The translations under genes and the position numbers were made by a program. From the NCBI RefSeq assembly GCF_030504625.1, contig NZ_JAUKWH010000005.1, positions 70,602 through 134,601 of the forward strand: a stretch of 64,000 bases of DNA. The letters are read 5' to 3'. Source of the stretch: Neisseria sp. MVDL19-042950. Lineage in GTDB: Bacteria; Pseudomonadota; Gammaproteobacteria; Burkholderiales; Neisseriaceae. Below, piece by piece: positions 57,578 through 63,951 of the stretch; the stretch's first letter is position 1, and the number at the start of each line of letters is the position of its first letter. A model generated the notes under the pieces. It did no database searches and had not been told where the DNA came from. It saw only the letters and a list, made by a program, of their open reading frames with translations.

Positions 57578-58075
57578 TTAAAACTCTTGTTCCACTATCG
57601 GCATAAAGCTCTCAAAAACATTTAAAAAATCATTATTTAAATGCGGGAATTTCTGTTTGATGTGTTGCGATAATAGGTCAATGGTTTTAATTGCCACCGA
57701 TGCCTCATGCACTTCGGGCAATAAACGTTTATGAGCGGCCATCGTTTTATTGTACGAATCACTCAACATACTGATAGCTTTAACCTTATCCATTGTTTCT
57801 AAGCTGGTATTGGTTTGAAGCTCTTTCATTACCGTTTCGTATTGCACGATTTGGCCGGCGATCATTGCACGGGCAACTGCCTCAACATCGCCTCCTGCCA
57901 AGGTATAAGCAGCCCGAATTTTGTCCCAATCATCGCCTTTATCTTTGGCTGATTTTTTCCAGCCCCGAGCCGTAGCTAACGGAACTTGACACATCACCGC
58001 AGCTGTTTCTAAGGTTTGATTACCTGATACATACAGCTGGCGCAGCTTTTCGCGCACTTCTTGAGGATGTGCCAT
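57578..58075 (-). CDS. Terminase small subunit-like DUF1804 protein
   Basis: 165 residues beginning with a helix-turn-helix of the kind that recognises DNA (LYVSGNQTLETAAVMCQVPLATARGWKKSA), then a helical oligomerisation part (AAHKRLLPEVHEASVAIKTI). It sits directly before the large terminase gene, the usual place of the small subunit in Mu-like phages. Confidence 0.85.
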   Translation of the reverse strand: MAHPQEVREKLRQLYVSGNQTLETAAVMCQVPLATARGWKKSAKDKGDDWDKIRAAYTLAGGDVEAVARAMIAGQIVQYETVMKELQTNTSLETMDKVKAISMLSDSYNKTMAAHKRLLPEVHEASVAIKTIDLLSQHIKQKFPHLNNDFLNVFESFMPIVEQEF

Positions 58076-58290
58076 TAACCGCCTCCGATACCGAGCTTGA
58101 GCTTAATCATTTCCCAGCCCGCGGCCACCGTCATGCCGCCCAAGCCGCCGTAAAGCGCGGCGGTTTTGCGGCACTCTTTGCGGATTTCTTTGATTTCTTC
58201 GTCCATGGCCTGCTGGTTTTCGAGCATCTGTTCCTGTTTGGCTTCGATGCGCACCAATGCGGCCAATACCGGGTCTTTGTTTTCAATCAT
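58075..58290 (-). CDS. Small phage protein with C-terminal membrane segment
   Basis: 71 residues: a charged coiled coil (KQEQMLENQQAMDEEIKEIR) followed by a hydrophobic segment LYGGLGGMTVAAGW. Four-base overlaps with both neighbours. No family name is supported; it may work with the DUF2730-like neighbour. Confidence 0.65.
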   Translation of the reverse strand: MIENKDPVLAALVRIEAKQEQMLENQQAMDEEIKEIRKECRKTAALYGGLGGMTVAAGWEMIKLKLGIGGG

Positions 58291-58559
58291 TTATCTGCCT
58301 TTCGGTCTATTTTGTCGGCCAGTTTGTCCAGCTTGTTTTCCACCCGACCTAAAAAATCCATCATGGTTTTTTGGTCGGCCTCCGCATCCTTTTTGCTGCG
58401 GTATTCCAGCTTCACTTGGTGTAGCTCCTTGCGGAGATCCGCACGGTCTTTTTCGGCATCTTTTAAGCGGTTGGAGATGCCGTTAACCCAAAACCAGCCT
58501 GCTGCGGTGGCCAAGCCCCAAAGCGTTTTAAAGCCAAATTCAAAGTCAATCGGTGTCAT
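58287..58559 (-). CDS. DUF2730-like phage protein (Mu gp25-like)
   Basis: 90 residues: N-terminal hydrophobic segment (FKTLWGLATAAGWFWVNGI) then a long charged coiled coil rich in Lys/Asp/Glu. This layout matches DUF2730 proteins located before the terminase genes in Mu-like phages. Role unknown. ATGA overlap with the upstream gene. Confidence 0.72.
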   Translation of the reverse strand: MTPIDFEFGFKTLWGLATAAGWFWVNGISNRLKDAEKDRADLRKELHQVKLEYRSKKDAEADQKTMMDFLGRVENKLDKLADKIDRKADK

Positions 58560-58903
58560 GCCAGCTCCTTAAAAATCAAGCGGCAACTACATCCGCTGCG
58601 ACGGCAGGCAACATCCAACGCCGGCGATGCCGTCGACACCGTAAACTCAACATCAAACTGCTGCTCCAACGCCTGTTTTATTGCCTGATATTGGTTCTTA
58701 AAATCCACAACACCGCGCTCAACGTGGAAGGTAACGCCAAAATCCTTATCCATACCGGTAACGTAATCCCAGCTGGTTGCATCCAGTTTGCGTGATACCT
58801 GCTCGATAAACGGCTGTTGCTCACGCGCCTTGGCTAACCCCATTTCAAAGCCGGCAAATTTAACCGCCAATACGCGCGCAACCAAATCCTGATAGGTGCT
58901 CAT
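58556..58903 (-). CDS. Phage protein of unknown function
   Basis: 115 residues from ATG 58903 (MSTYQDLVARVLAVKFAGFE). The body has LDATSWDYVTGMDKDFGVTF; the C-terminus is cysteine-rich (ACRRSGCSCRLIF), possibly a metal site. Not recognised. Four-base overlaps with genes on both sides place it firmly in the operon. Confidence 0.7.
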   Translation of the reverse strand: MSTYQDLVARVLAVKFAGFEMGLAKAREQQPFIEQVSRKLDATSWDYVTGMDKDFGVTFHVERGVVDFKNQYQAIKQALEQQFDVEFTVSTASPALDVACRRSGCSCRLIFKELA

Positions 58904-59118
58904 TTTTTGCCACCCATCATTTTTTTTAACCGATTGCATAAATTTCTAACCCAAGAAATATTTACAGGCGCATAAATTTTTGCTAAAACTTCCCCGTCAT
59001 ACTGTGCATTTTCTCGGGCTGCCCGAAATTTGGCTTTGGCTTCTTCCGGACTGTCCGCCCAAATGCTCAATGACCAGGACTTACCGTTAAAACGGTAGGA
59101 AAACGTATACTCTTTCAT
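58900..59118 (-). CDS. Small phage protein of unknown function
   Basis: 72 residues from ATG 59118 (MKEYTFSYRFNGKSW), preceded by AAGG. The first 50 residues form a likely small alpha/beta domain ending YDGEVLAKIY; the C-terminus is basic (RLKKMMGGKK). The gene starts 12 bases from the start of an oppositely oriented gene, so the two ribosome sites lie in the same short spacer. Confidence 0.65.
   Translation of the reverse strand: MKEYTFSYRFNGKSWSLSIWADSPEEAKAKFRAARENAQYDGEVLAKIYAPVNISWVRNLCNRLKKMMGGKK
59082..59097. promoter_or_regulatory. Perfect dyad in front of the antisense gene
   Basis: TACCGTT-AA-AACGGTA, seven-base arms, sits 10 bases before a TATACT (59107-59112) facing the rightward gene at 59131. 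It lies within coding sequence of the leftward gene. Possible operator. Confidence 0.35.
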
Positions 59119-59130
59119 AGGAGAAACCTT

Positions 59131-59301
59131 ATGTATTTTGAAGTTTATAAAGACGTAAAAGGCGAATACCGTTGGCGTTTGAAAGCTGCCAATCATGAAA
59201 TCATCGCCCAAAGCGAGGGCTACACCACCAAACAAAACTGCCTGCACGCGGTCGATTTGGTGAAAAGCACTACCGCCGCCACACCCGTAAAAGAGGTATA
59301 A
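59131..59301 (+). CDS. YegP/DUF1508-like small protein, antisense to phage late operon
   Basis: 56 residues starting MYFEVYKDVKGEYRWRLKAA and continuing NHEIIAQSEGYTTKQNC, a clear single DUF1508 (UPF0339, YegP-type) repeat. AGGAG stands seven bases before the ATG, and an intrinsic terminator follows at 59320. It is the only rightward gene seen in the prophage, so it is likely expressed independently of the lytic programme. DUF1508 proteins have no settled function. Confidence 0.85.
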   Translation: MYFEVYKDVKGEYRWRLKAANHEIIAQSEGYTTKQNCLHAVDLVKSTTAATPVKEV

Positions 59302-59319
59302 AATCCATTTTTTACGTTC

Positions 59320-59346
59320 AGCCCGCAACCTACGCGGGCTTTTTTG
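59320..59346 (+). terminator. Terminator of the antisense DUF1508-like gene
   Basis: AGCCCGC-AACCTAC-GCGGGCT followed by a T-run on the + strand, 18 bases after the stop. It has no T-run in the leftward direction, so the late operon can read through. Confidence 0.85.
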
Positions 59347-59473
59347 TTGTCAATCGTCAACTTTAGATTGACCACTCGCCGCCCATTCGCGCCAAGCCGT
59401 GTTTTGGTTTTCCAGTTCGGACACATAGCCGCCAAACTCGACCGCATGCTCCAACAACGCCTGTGCCGTGCCG

Positions 59474-59647
59474 TTATCCGGCGGGGCGCACCGGCGGCAC
59501 CATCAACGCCGCAGGCGGCGCGGGCATTACCGGCACCTCAATGGTTTTAATTGGTGTAGCCGAGGGCACGGTTGTACTGCCGCAGGCTGTTAGGCCCAAG
59601 CCCGTCAATACACATACCGGCAGCAGTTTTATCTTGCTCGATTGCAT
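59474..59647 (-). CDS. Rz1-like outer-membrane spanin lipoprotein, embedded in Rz
   Basis: 57 residues in the +1 frame relative to Rz, starting MQSSKIKLLPVCVLTG with lipobox LTAC (cysteine at residue 22) and then a proline-rich tail (VPVMPAPPAALMVPPVRPAG). This is the standard o-spanin design: a short lipoprotein gene overlapping the end of Rz. The next frame stays open for 50 codons beyond the stop with protein-like content, suggesting the tail was once longer. Confidence 0.8.
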   Translation of the reverse strand: MQSSKIKLLPVCVLTGLGLTACGSTTVPSATPIKTIEVPVMPAPPAALMVPPVRPAG

Positions 59648-59957
59648 GTTTAATCCCAGTTTTGTGTTGTTGTTTCAGACGGCGCACATCCGCTTGCGCC
59701 TGCGCCAGCCGCACGCCGACTGCCTGTGTTTTGGCCGCCTGCTCGTCTTGCGCCTGCTGCGCCTTTTTGAGTTCGGCGGTGTATGCCTCGGCGGATGACA
59801 ACAGCGCCGCCGTATGGTCTTTTTGCGCTTGCTTAATAACGAGTTGCTGCTCGTTATAGGCCGTCTGAAAACCGTTACGGTAGGCCAGCCATAAAGCCCC
59901 ACCGAGTAGCAGCACCGCGGCAAGATGCGGCAGATATTTAATCCACTTTATCGGCAT
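59547..59957 (-). CDS. Rz-like inner-membrane spanin
   Basis: 136 residues: N-terminal membrane anchor (YLPHLAAVLLLGGALWLAY) and a long periplasmic coiled coil rich in Ala/Gln/Lys, ending GLGPNSLRQYNRALGYTN. With Rz1 it bridges the envelope and fuses membranes at the last step of lysis. Overlaps the putative holin gene by 20 bases. Confidence 0.88.
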   Translation of the reverse strand: MPIKWIKYLPHLAAVLLLGGALWLAYRNGFQTAYNEQQLVIKQAQKDHTAALLSSAEAYTAELKKAQQAQDEQAAKTQAVGVRLAQAQADVRRLKQQHKTGIKHAIEQDKTAAGMCIDGLGPNSLRQYNRALGYTN

Positions 59958-60174
59958 TGTCTGCCTCCACTTCCTGCCGCTTCACACTCACCATCGCCCG
60001 TGCCACGGCATAACCGCCTACGATGCCCAAATACACCGCCCAAATCTCCGGCGACGGGTCGGGCAGCACAATAAATTTGTAAGTACCCGCCGCGCAGGCC
60101 ACGTTGGCCCACAGTTTGCTGTGCGACACCTTGCCCGTGGCCGGATTTTTAAGGATATCCAGCAGGGCCATCAT
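59938..60174 (-). CDS. Putative holin / small membrane protein
   Basis: 78 residues; MALLDILKNPATGKVSHSKLW, then two hydrophobic segments (ANVACAAGTYKFIVL and AVYLGIVGGYAVARAMV) and a charged tail. Position between amidase and Rz suggests a holin, and DUF2644-type proteins of Mu-like phages look similar, but neither is certain. Overlaps the next upstream gene by four bases. Confidence 0.65.
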   Translation of the reverse strand: MMALLDILKNPATGKVSHSKLWANVACAAGTYKFIVLPDPSPEIWAVYLGIVGGYAVARAMVSVKRQEVEADNADKVD

Positions 60175-60386
60175 TTCGCCTTTCTGCGGTTGCGTGCCTT
60201 ACGCGCCGCCCGCTTGGCAGCGGCCACGCCCGATTTACGGTAGTTTGGCCGCGGGTAATCGTTAACGATGCGCAGCTTGGGCATGTGCAGCACGGCATTA
60301 GCCATTTGCTCATGAGTAGGGTTGCCGCCCAGCAAAGTAGCCAAAAAATAACCCGCCGCCTGTTTTAAGCTCTTAAGCAGTCTCAT
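60171..60386 (-). CDS. Small basic phage protein in the lysis cassette
   Basis: 71 residues from ATG 60386, which overlaps the amidase stop by four bases. Hydrophobic N-terminal stretch (AAGYFLATLLGG) and a strongly basic end (AKRAARKARNRRKAK). Not recognised; a lysis accessory role is guessed from position. Confidence 0.6.
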   Translation of the reverse strand: MRLLKSLKQAAGYFLATLLGGNPTHEQMANAVLHMPKLRIVNDYPRPNYRKSGVAAAKRAARKARNRRKAK

Positions 60387-60943
60387 ACTTTTGCCGCTCC
60401 CACTTCCATCGCGATGGCCGTCGCCACAGCGCGGCAGATGGCCCATTTGCGCTCTTTAAACAGCTTCAAATCGGCATCATTGCTGATAAAAAACGGCTCA
60501 AACACAATGCCGCCATGCTGTGCATACGCCAAACGGCTGTGCTGGCCGGCGTTGTCGGGCTTATAACCGCCGTCGCCGCGCAGCTTCCAGCCCGTCGCTT
60601 TCGACACGGCTTGGCTCAACACTTGGCACCAGCGTTTGTTTTTCGGCGTACTCAAGGCTTCGATGCCCGTTGCCGGCTGTTGGCCGGGCTTCGGTTTGGC
60701 CGCCGCGTTGGTGTGAAACTCCACCGCCACCGTTGCACCCTTAATCAGCTTAAGGGCTTCGCGCAGCGGCAGATTGCCTTTGCCTTCGCCGTCGGTTTTT
60801 ACCGTCAAGCCGTAGTCGTTACGCAAAATCGAGGCGGTAATATTGCGCATATCCTGCGCCAAATCCGCCTCGCGGTCGCTGCCGTTGACCGCGCCCGGGT
60901 CGGTGTTGCTGTGGCCTGCGGTCAACACAATAATCTTGCTCAT
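60383..60943 (-). CDS. Phage endolysin, N-acetylmuramoyl-L-alanine amidase
   Basis: 186 residues of the Amidase_3 zinc fold: zinc ligands in LTAGHSNTDPG and VEFHTNA, a glutamate in DREADLA, and the catalytic glutamate in IVFEPFFISN. No signal peptide, so release depends on the holin. It opens the lysis cassette, first gene after mor, with AAAGGGCT before the ATG. Confidence 0.88.
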   Translation of the reverse strand: MSKIIVLTAGHSNTDPGAVNGSDREADLAQDMRNITASILRNDYGLTVKTDGEGKGNLPLREALKLIKGATVAVEFHTNAAAKPKPGQQPATGIEALSTPKNKRWCQVLSQAVSKATGWKLRGDGGYKPDNAGQHSRLAYAQHGGIVFEPFFISNDADLKLFKERKWAICRAVATAIAMEVGAAKV

Positions 60944-61078
60944 ATAAGCCCTTTCAAAATCGTTTTAAGCGGTTTTTAAACCCATTCTTGAGAGCCTTTA
61001 TGCTATCCGCCTTTACGCACATCCCCGCACGGTATGCCTTTCAAACCCTAAAGGCCGTCTGAAACAAGCGGATTAGGC
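60944..61078 (-). promoter_or_regulatory. Probable Mor-dependent promoter region
   Basis: About 135 bases between the mor terminator and the lysis genes. No separate C activator gene lies here, so Mor may act directly on the promoter of the downstream genes. No clear -10/-35 pair was found; an uptake sequence is at its right edge. Confidence 0.3.
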
Positions 61079-61103
61079 AAAAAAAATCCGCCCGAAGGCG
61101 GAT
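61079..61103 (-). terminator. Intrinsic terminator after mor
   Basis: ATCCGCC-TTCG-GGCGGAT followed leftward by eight T residues, 24 bases after the mor stop. It separates early/middle transcripts from the lysis and head genes. Confidence 0.85.
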
Positions 61104-61126
61104 GAAAGAGGAGAATTAAAACAGCG

Positions 61127-61555
61127 TTAAAACAGGGTATTTTGATGTGATACCGGCTCGCAGCCCGAACGCATAATCGTGTAGCCGGTGCGTTCGGAAA
61201 TGCCGTATTTCGGGCACAGTTCCGTCATCGCCATCAGGCCGCTTTTGCCCTCGACTTCGGTCAGATTTAAAAATTCGTTTCTAAACCGCTCGTTTCGCAG
61301 CTCGCGCAGAGCGTTTTCACAGCGCGGCACATACAGCTCCTCGCCGCCATACACGCGCAACAGCTCGTAGGTTTTTGCCTCACCGATGGCCGAAAACAGA
61401 ATATGCAGGCGCGGCGTATCTTCTTTGCCCTTGCCAAACTTAAACCGCGCGCCGCCGATGGCTTTTACTAACTGTTCGGCAGCCTGTAATCCGATAACCT
61501 CGACAATATCCTGCATGGTTTCGGGCAGCAGGTGTCGCACCTTCTTAAGCTCCAT
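61127..61555 (-). CDS. mor: Mor-family middle transcription activator
   Basis: 142 residues. N-terminal VRHLLPETMQDIVEVIGLQA is the dimerisation helix region; the C-terminal helix-turn-helix is ALRELRNERFRNEFL through YGISERTGYTIM, as in Mu Mor and C. It switches on middle or late phage genes after induction. It overlaps the gemA end by eleven bases and is followed by a terminator. Confidence 0.88.
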   Translation of the reverse strand: MELKKVRHLLPETMQDIVEVIGLQAAEQLVKAIGGARFKFGKGKEDTPRLHILFSAIGEAKTYELLRVYGGEELYVPRCENALRELRNERFRNEFLNLTEVEGKSGLMAMTELCPKYGISERTGYTIMRSGCEPVSHQNTLF

Positions 61556-61967
61556 TGCCTTCCCCTTTTAGTTTTTGCTGTTTTTTTGTCAACGCCGCAA
61601 TCACGCCGCGCATGTGCTCGTCGGTCAGCCATTCCACCCGCGCCACCCCATACATGCGCTTGGCCAAAGCATGCGCATAATTCCAGTGCAGCGCCATCGA
61701 TGCCAGCAAGGCTTCGATTTTGCGCATCATCGCGTCAGCCGAGCTGCGGCGACGCGGGCGTGTACCGTGGTTTTTCGCAATCGGCACAAAGCCCATGCGT
61801 TTCATCTCTTCCGCCACTTTTTCCAGTTCCGGCATGCCCATTTTTGCGCAAGAATCCTTACCCGTTACCCGCACCAGCATGGCACGATAGGCATCATCGG
61901 CCATATCAAGCTGCTTTTGCGCAATCTTAATTTTGCCGATCAGCGCATTGCGGGTCGGTTGGTTCAT
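61545..61967 (-). CDS. gemA: Mu gp16-like regulator GemA (DUF1018)
   Basis: 140 residues with LIGKIKIAQKQLDMADDAYR, MPELEKVAEEMKRMGF and the late ALHWNYAHALAKRMYGVARV, the DUF1018 signature. In Mu, GemA influences host gene expression and gyrase-related supercoiling. AAGGA precedes the ATG, and a large A+T-rich palindrome lies immediately upstream. Confidence 0.87.
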   Translation of the reverse strand: MNQPTRNALIGKIKIAQKQLDMADDAYRAMLVRVTGKDSCAKMGMPELEKVAEEMKRMGFVPIAKNHGTRPRRRSSADAMMRKIEALLASMALHWNYAHALAKRMYGVARVEWLTDEHMRGVIAALTKKQQKLKGEGNGA

Positions 61968-61978
61968 GCTTTATCCTT

Positions 61979-62040
61979 AAATACAATATGTTGTAGTATT
62001 TTATCATTTTATTGATAAAAATCTACTACATATTGTATTT
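61979..62040. promoter_or_regulatory. 62-base imperfect palindrome upstream of gemA
   Basis: Arms 61979-61996 and 62023-62040 match at 17 of 18 positions, with a second inner palindrome ATTTTATC/GATAAAAT. Each arm contains a CAACATATTGTA-type motif that occurs again twice near 62900. Likely operator for a phage regulator controlling gemA-mor. Confidence 0.55.
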
Positions 62041-62060
62041 TATGTGTCATTTTTATATGC

Positions 62061-62090
62061 AAAAAAATCCCCGCTGTTTAAAGCGGGGAT
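62061..62090. terminator. Bidirectional terminator after DUF2335 gene
   Basis: ATCCCCGCT/AGCGGGGAT hairpin with a run of seven T residues read leftward, 20 bases after the DUF2335 stop. Confidence 0.85.
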
Positions 62091-62110
62091 TAAGGTAGGC
62101 TATTTTCAGT

Positions 62111-62584
62111 CTATTCCTTTGTATTACTGCGTCCGGCAACAAATGCTAGTACAACTGCAACTAATGATGCGCCCATTAGTGATGCTCCCGCAGTGGGAGA
62201 ACCACTGTAAATCAAATAAAAAGAAATTGCAGCAAACACAATAACTGACAAGCAGCCAAACAATTGACCACGCTTCTTAATTTCCTGTTCCTGTTTCAGG
62301 AAATTAAAACGTTCGCGTTGCTCCTTATCTTCCATTTGTAAGCGGGCAGTCTGCTCTTTTTCGGCCATCTGCATAATACGTTCTGCACCATTTGGAATAA
62401 TGTTACTGTATCTTGCCATATCCTCAGGGGCAGGAAGCGGCCTCATATGGTGCTTGGCGATTATCTGGTTTAATAATTGTGGGCGGTTTTCTATCTTCTG
62501 TAATATCTCTTGATCTTCCCCTGTACAAAGCAAACCGCCCTCTTCTTCAGGGCGGTTCTGTAATTCCTTGTCTATATCTTTCAT
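62111..62584 (-). CDS. DUF2335-like membrane protein
   Basis: 157 residues. The soluble half contains RPLPAPEDMARYSNIIPNGA and ERIMQMAEKEQTARLQ, the DUF2335 pattern, followed by two membrane segments (CLSVIVFAAISFYLIY and LMGASLVAVVLAFVAG). Function is unknown. It is co-expressed with the small gene before it (four-base overlap) and is set apart by terminators, so it may be a lysogeny-expressed cassette. Confidence 0.75.
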   Translation of the reverse strand: MKDIDKELQNRPEEEGGLLCTGEDQEILQKIENRPQLLNQIIAKHHMRPLPAPEDMARYSNIIPNGAERIMQMAEKEQTARLQMEDKEQRERFNFLKQEQEIKKRGQLFGCLSVIVFAAISFYLIYSGSPTAGASLMGASLVAVVLAFVAGRSNTKE

Positions 62585-62775
62585 AATGACTCACTTACCT
62601 TTTCCAAGGCTTTCTTAAAATCGCTGCCGATTTTCTGCCAGTCTTGGGCTAGAGCCTGACGGTCGGAGCGACGTACAGGGCGAGATGGAGTTTTACTGGC
62701 CGAAGGAAACAGGCAGAAAGAAGAAACAAATCCTGCTGCCCAGGCAGACTTTGCGGATTTGACATTATTCATCAT
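62581..62775 (-). CDS. Small phage protein paired with DUF2335 gene
   Basis: 64 residues: short hydrophobic stretch (AAGFVSSFCLFPSA), a basic linker (RPVRRSDRQAL) and a C-terminal amphipathic helix (WQKIGSDFKKALEKVSE). AGAGG precedes the start. Not recognised. Possibly anchors or partners the following membrane protein. Confidence 0.65.
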   Translation of the reverse strand: MMNNVKSAKSAWAAGFVSSFCLFPSASKTPSRPVRRSDRQALAQDWQKIGSDFKKALEKVSESL

Positions 62776-63020
62776 TAAACCTCTTTAAATTTTATTTATA
62801 ATTTATTATTTACTAAACTTAGTATATAAGATTATCGTCTTAATACCAATACACAACCCTACGGCTTCACACAAGGTGCACTATGAAAAATATCAACATA
62901 TAGTATAAATTTGCTTTTACATATTTGTAAAAATCAACATATTGTGGTTTTAAAATATCTGTTAAATTGCTGTAAAAAACCACGCATACAACAGCGTGGT
63001 TTTCAAATTTGAGACGGCCT
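62776..63020. promoter_or_regulatory. A+T-rich control region between rdgC and DUF2335 operon
   Basis: 245 bases with no convincing gene. It contains two CAACATAT-type motifs (62894-62905 and 62935-62946, 41 bases apart), a candidate TATACT -10 facing left near 62826, and the rdgC terminator on its right. Confidence 0.5.
62974..63003 (-). terminator. Terminator after rdgC
   Basis: AAAACCACGC/GCGTGGTTTT with an eight-base loop and T-run leftward. Confidence 0.8.
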
Positions 63021-63908
63021 CTAATCCTGCCAGCCGCCCAAATGCTCCACAAGCTCATTAAGCATGGTCGTTAACGATTCTGTCATAATGATTTGCGATG
63101 CAACCGCAAGGTCGGCAGCGTTATCGGCTTGGCTCTCGGCATTTTCCTGCACCGTATCAAGATACTGGATGCGTTTCAACGTCAGATTTTCGGTCAACAC
63201 AAAGGCAATCTGCTCACGCCATACCAAGCCCATCTCAACCACATACAAACCATTACGGGCGTGCTGTACCACATCATCGGTAGTGAGGTCTTTTTTGCTG
63301 ATTTTCACGCGCGGTGCAACATCGCCGACACCGCGTAAAGTAACATCGTAATCCAACTCAAACCCGCCTTGCGCTTGGCCGTTGAGCAGCCATTCCGTCA
63401 TCAAACTAGACGGCGATTGTTTGGTTGCAGGCAGCTTCACGTCTAGTCCGCCCAATGCCTCGCGCAGCTTGGTTAACAGATTTTCCGCCTTGCTTGGTGT
63501 GGCGCTGTCAACCAGCATCCAGCCGTCCGTTAAGATGGCATGGGTGCGGCTGCTGCGGGTTAAGGCGCGGGGCAGCAGATCGTCGGTAATCTGTTCTTTG
63601 AGTTCCTGCTTTTCCCTTCTGCCAACATTGCGCGCTTCCGCCTTTTGGATTTGCTCGACTTTTTCAGCCAGCACGTTATTAATCACGCCGGACGGTAACA
63701 CCTTCTCTTCGCGTTTAAGGTTGATTAAATAATGTCCACCGGCGTTATATACCAACATACCGTCAAACGGCGTAGGGATGGCAAAACCTTCGCTATACCA
63801 ATCCAAGCCGGCAGGCGGCGTGAATTGGGCATTGCTTAAGCGGCCGTCTAAGTCCCATTCTTCAGGTTTTTGCGGCAACCGATATGCCGTTAATTGTTTA
63901 AACCACAT
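63021..63908 (-). CDS. rdgC: Recombination-associated protein RdgC, phage-encoded
   Basis: 295 residues from ATG 63908 (MWFKQLTAYRLPQKPEEWDL), the usual RdgC start, with AAAGGA upstream; the longer frame is excluded. DGMLVYNAGGHYLINLKREEKVLP, RKEKQELKE-like and LPRALTRSSRTHAIL segments and the final LNELVEHLGGW region fit the family. RdgC forms a ring around duplex DNA and restrains RecA. In a Mu-like prophage it may protect transposing DNA from recombination. Confidence 0.92.
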   Translation of the reverse strand: MWFKQLTAYRLPQKPEEWDLDGRLSNAQFTPPAGLDWYSEGFAIPTPFDGMLVYNAGGHYLINLKREEKVLPSGVINNVLAEKVEQIQKAEARNVGRREKQELKEQITDDLLPRALTRSSRTHAILTDGWMLVDSATPSKAENLLTKLREALGGLDVKLPATKQSPSSLMTEWLLNGQAQGGFELDYDVTLRGVGDVAPRVKISKKDLTTDDVVQHARNGLYVVEMGLVWREQIAFVLTENLTLKRIQYLDTVQENAESQADNAADLAVASQIIMTESLTTMLNELVEHLGGWQD

Positions 63909-63923
63909 GATGTTTTTCCTTTT

Positions 63924-63945
63924 AAAAAGGCGGGCAATGCCCGCC
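63924..63945 (-). terminator. Hairpin between upstream phage gene and rdgC
   Basis: GGCGGGC-ATT-GCCCGCC followed leftward by five T residues, just before the rdgC ribosome site. Confidence 0.65.
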
Positions 63946-63951
63946 GACAAA

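Noticed and set aside
59220-59447. Leftward ORF of 75 codons across the DUF1508-like gene
   Set aside because: Antisense to the DUF1508-like gene and its terminator; the protein-like frame there is the Rz1 tail frame and the rightward gene.
62867-63058. Leftward ORF between rdgC and the DUF2335 operon
   Set aside because: It spans the rdgC terminator hairpin and overlaps the rdgC end; this is control DNA.
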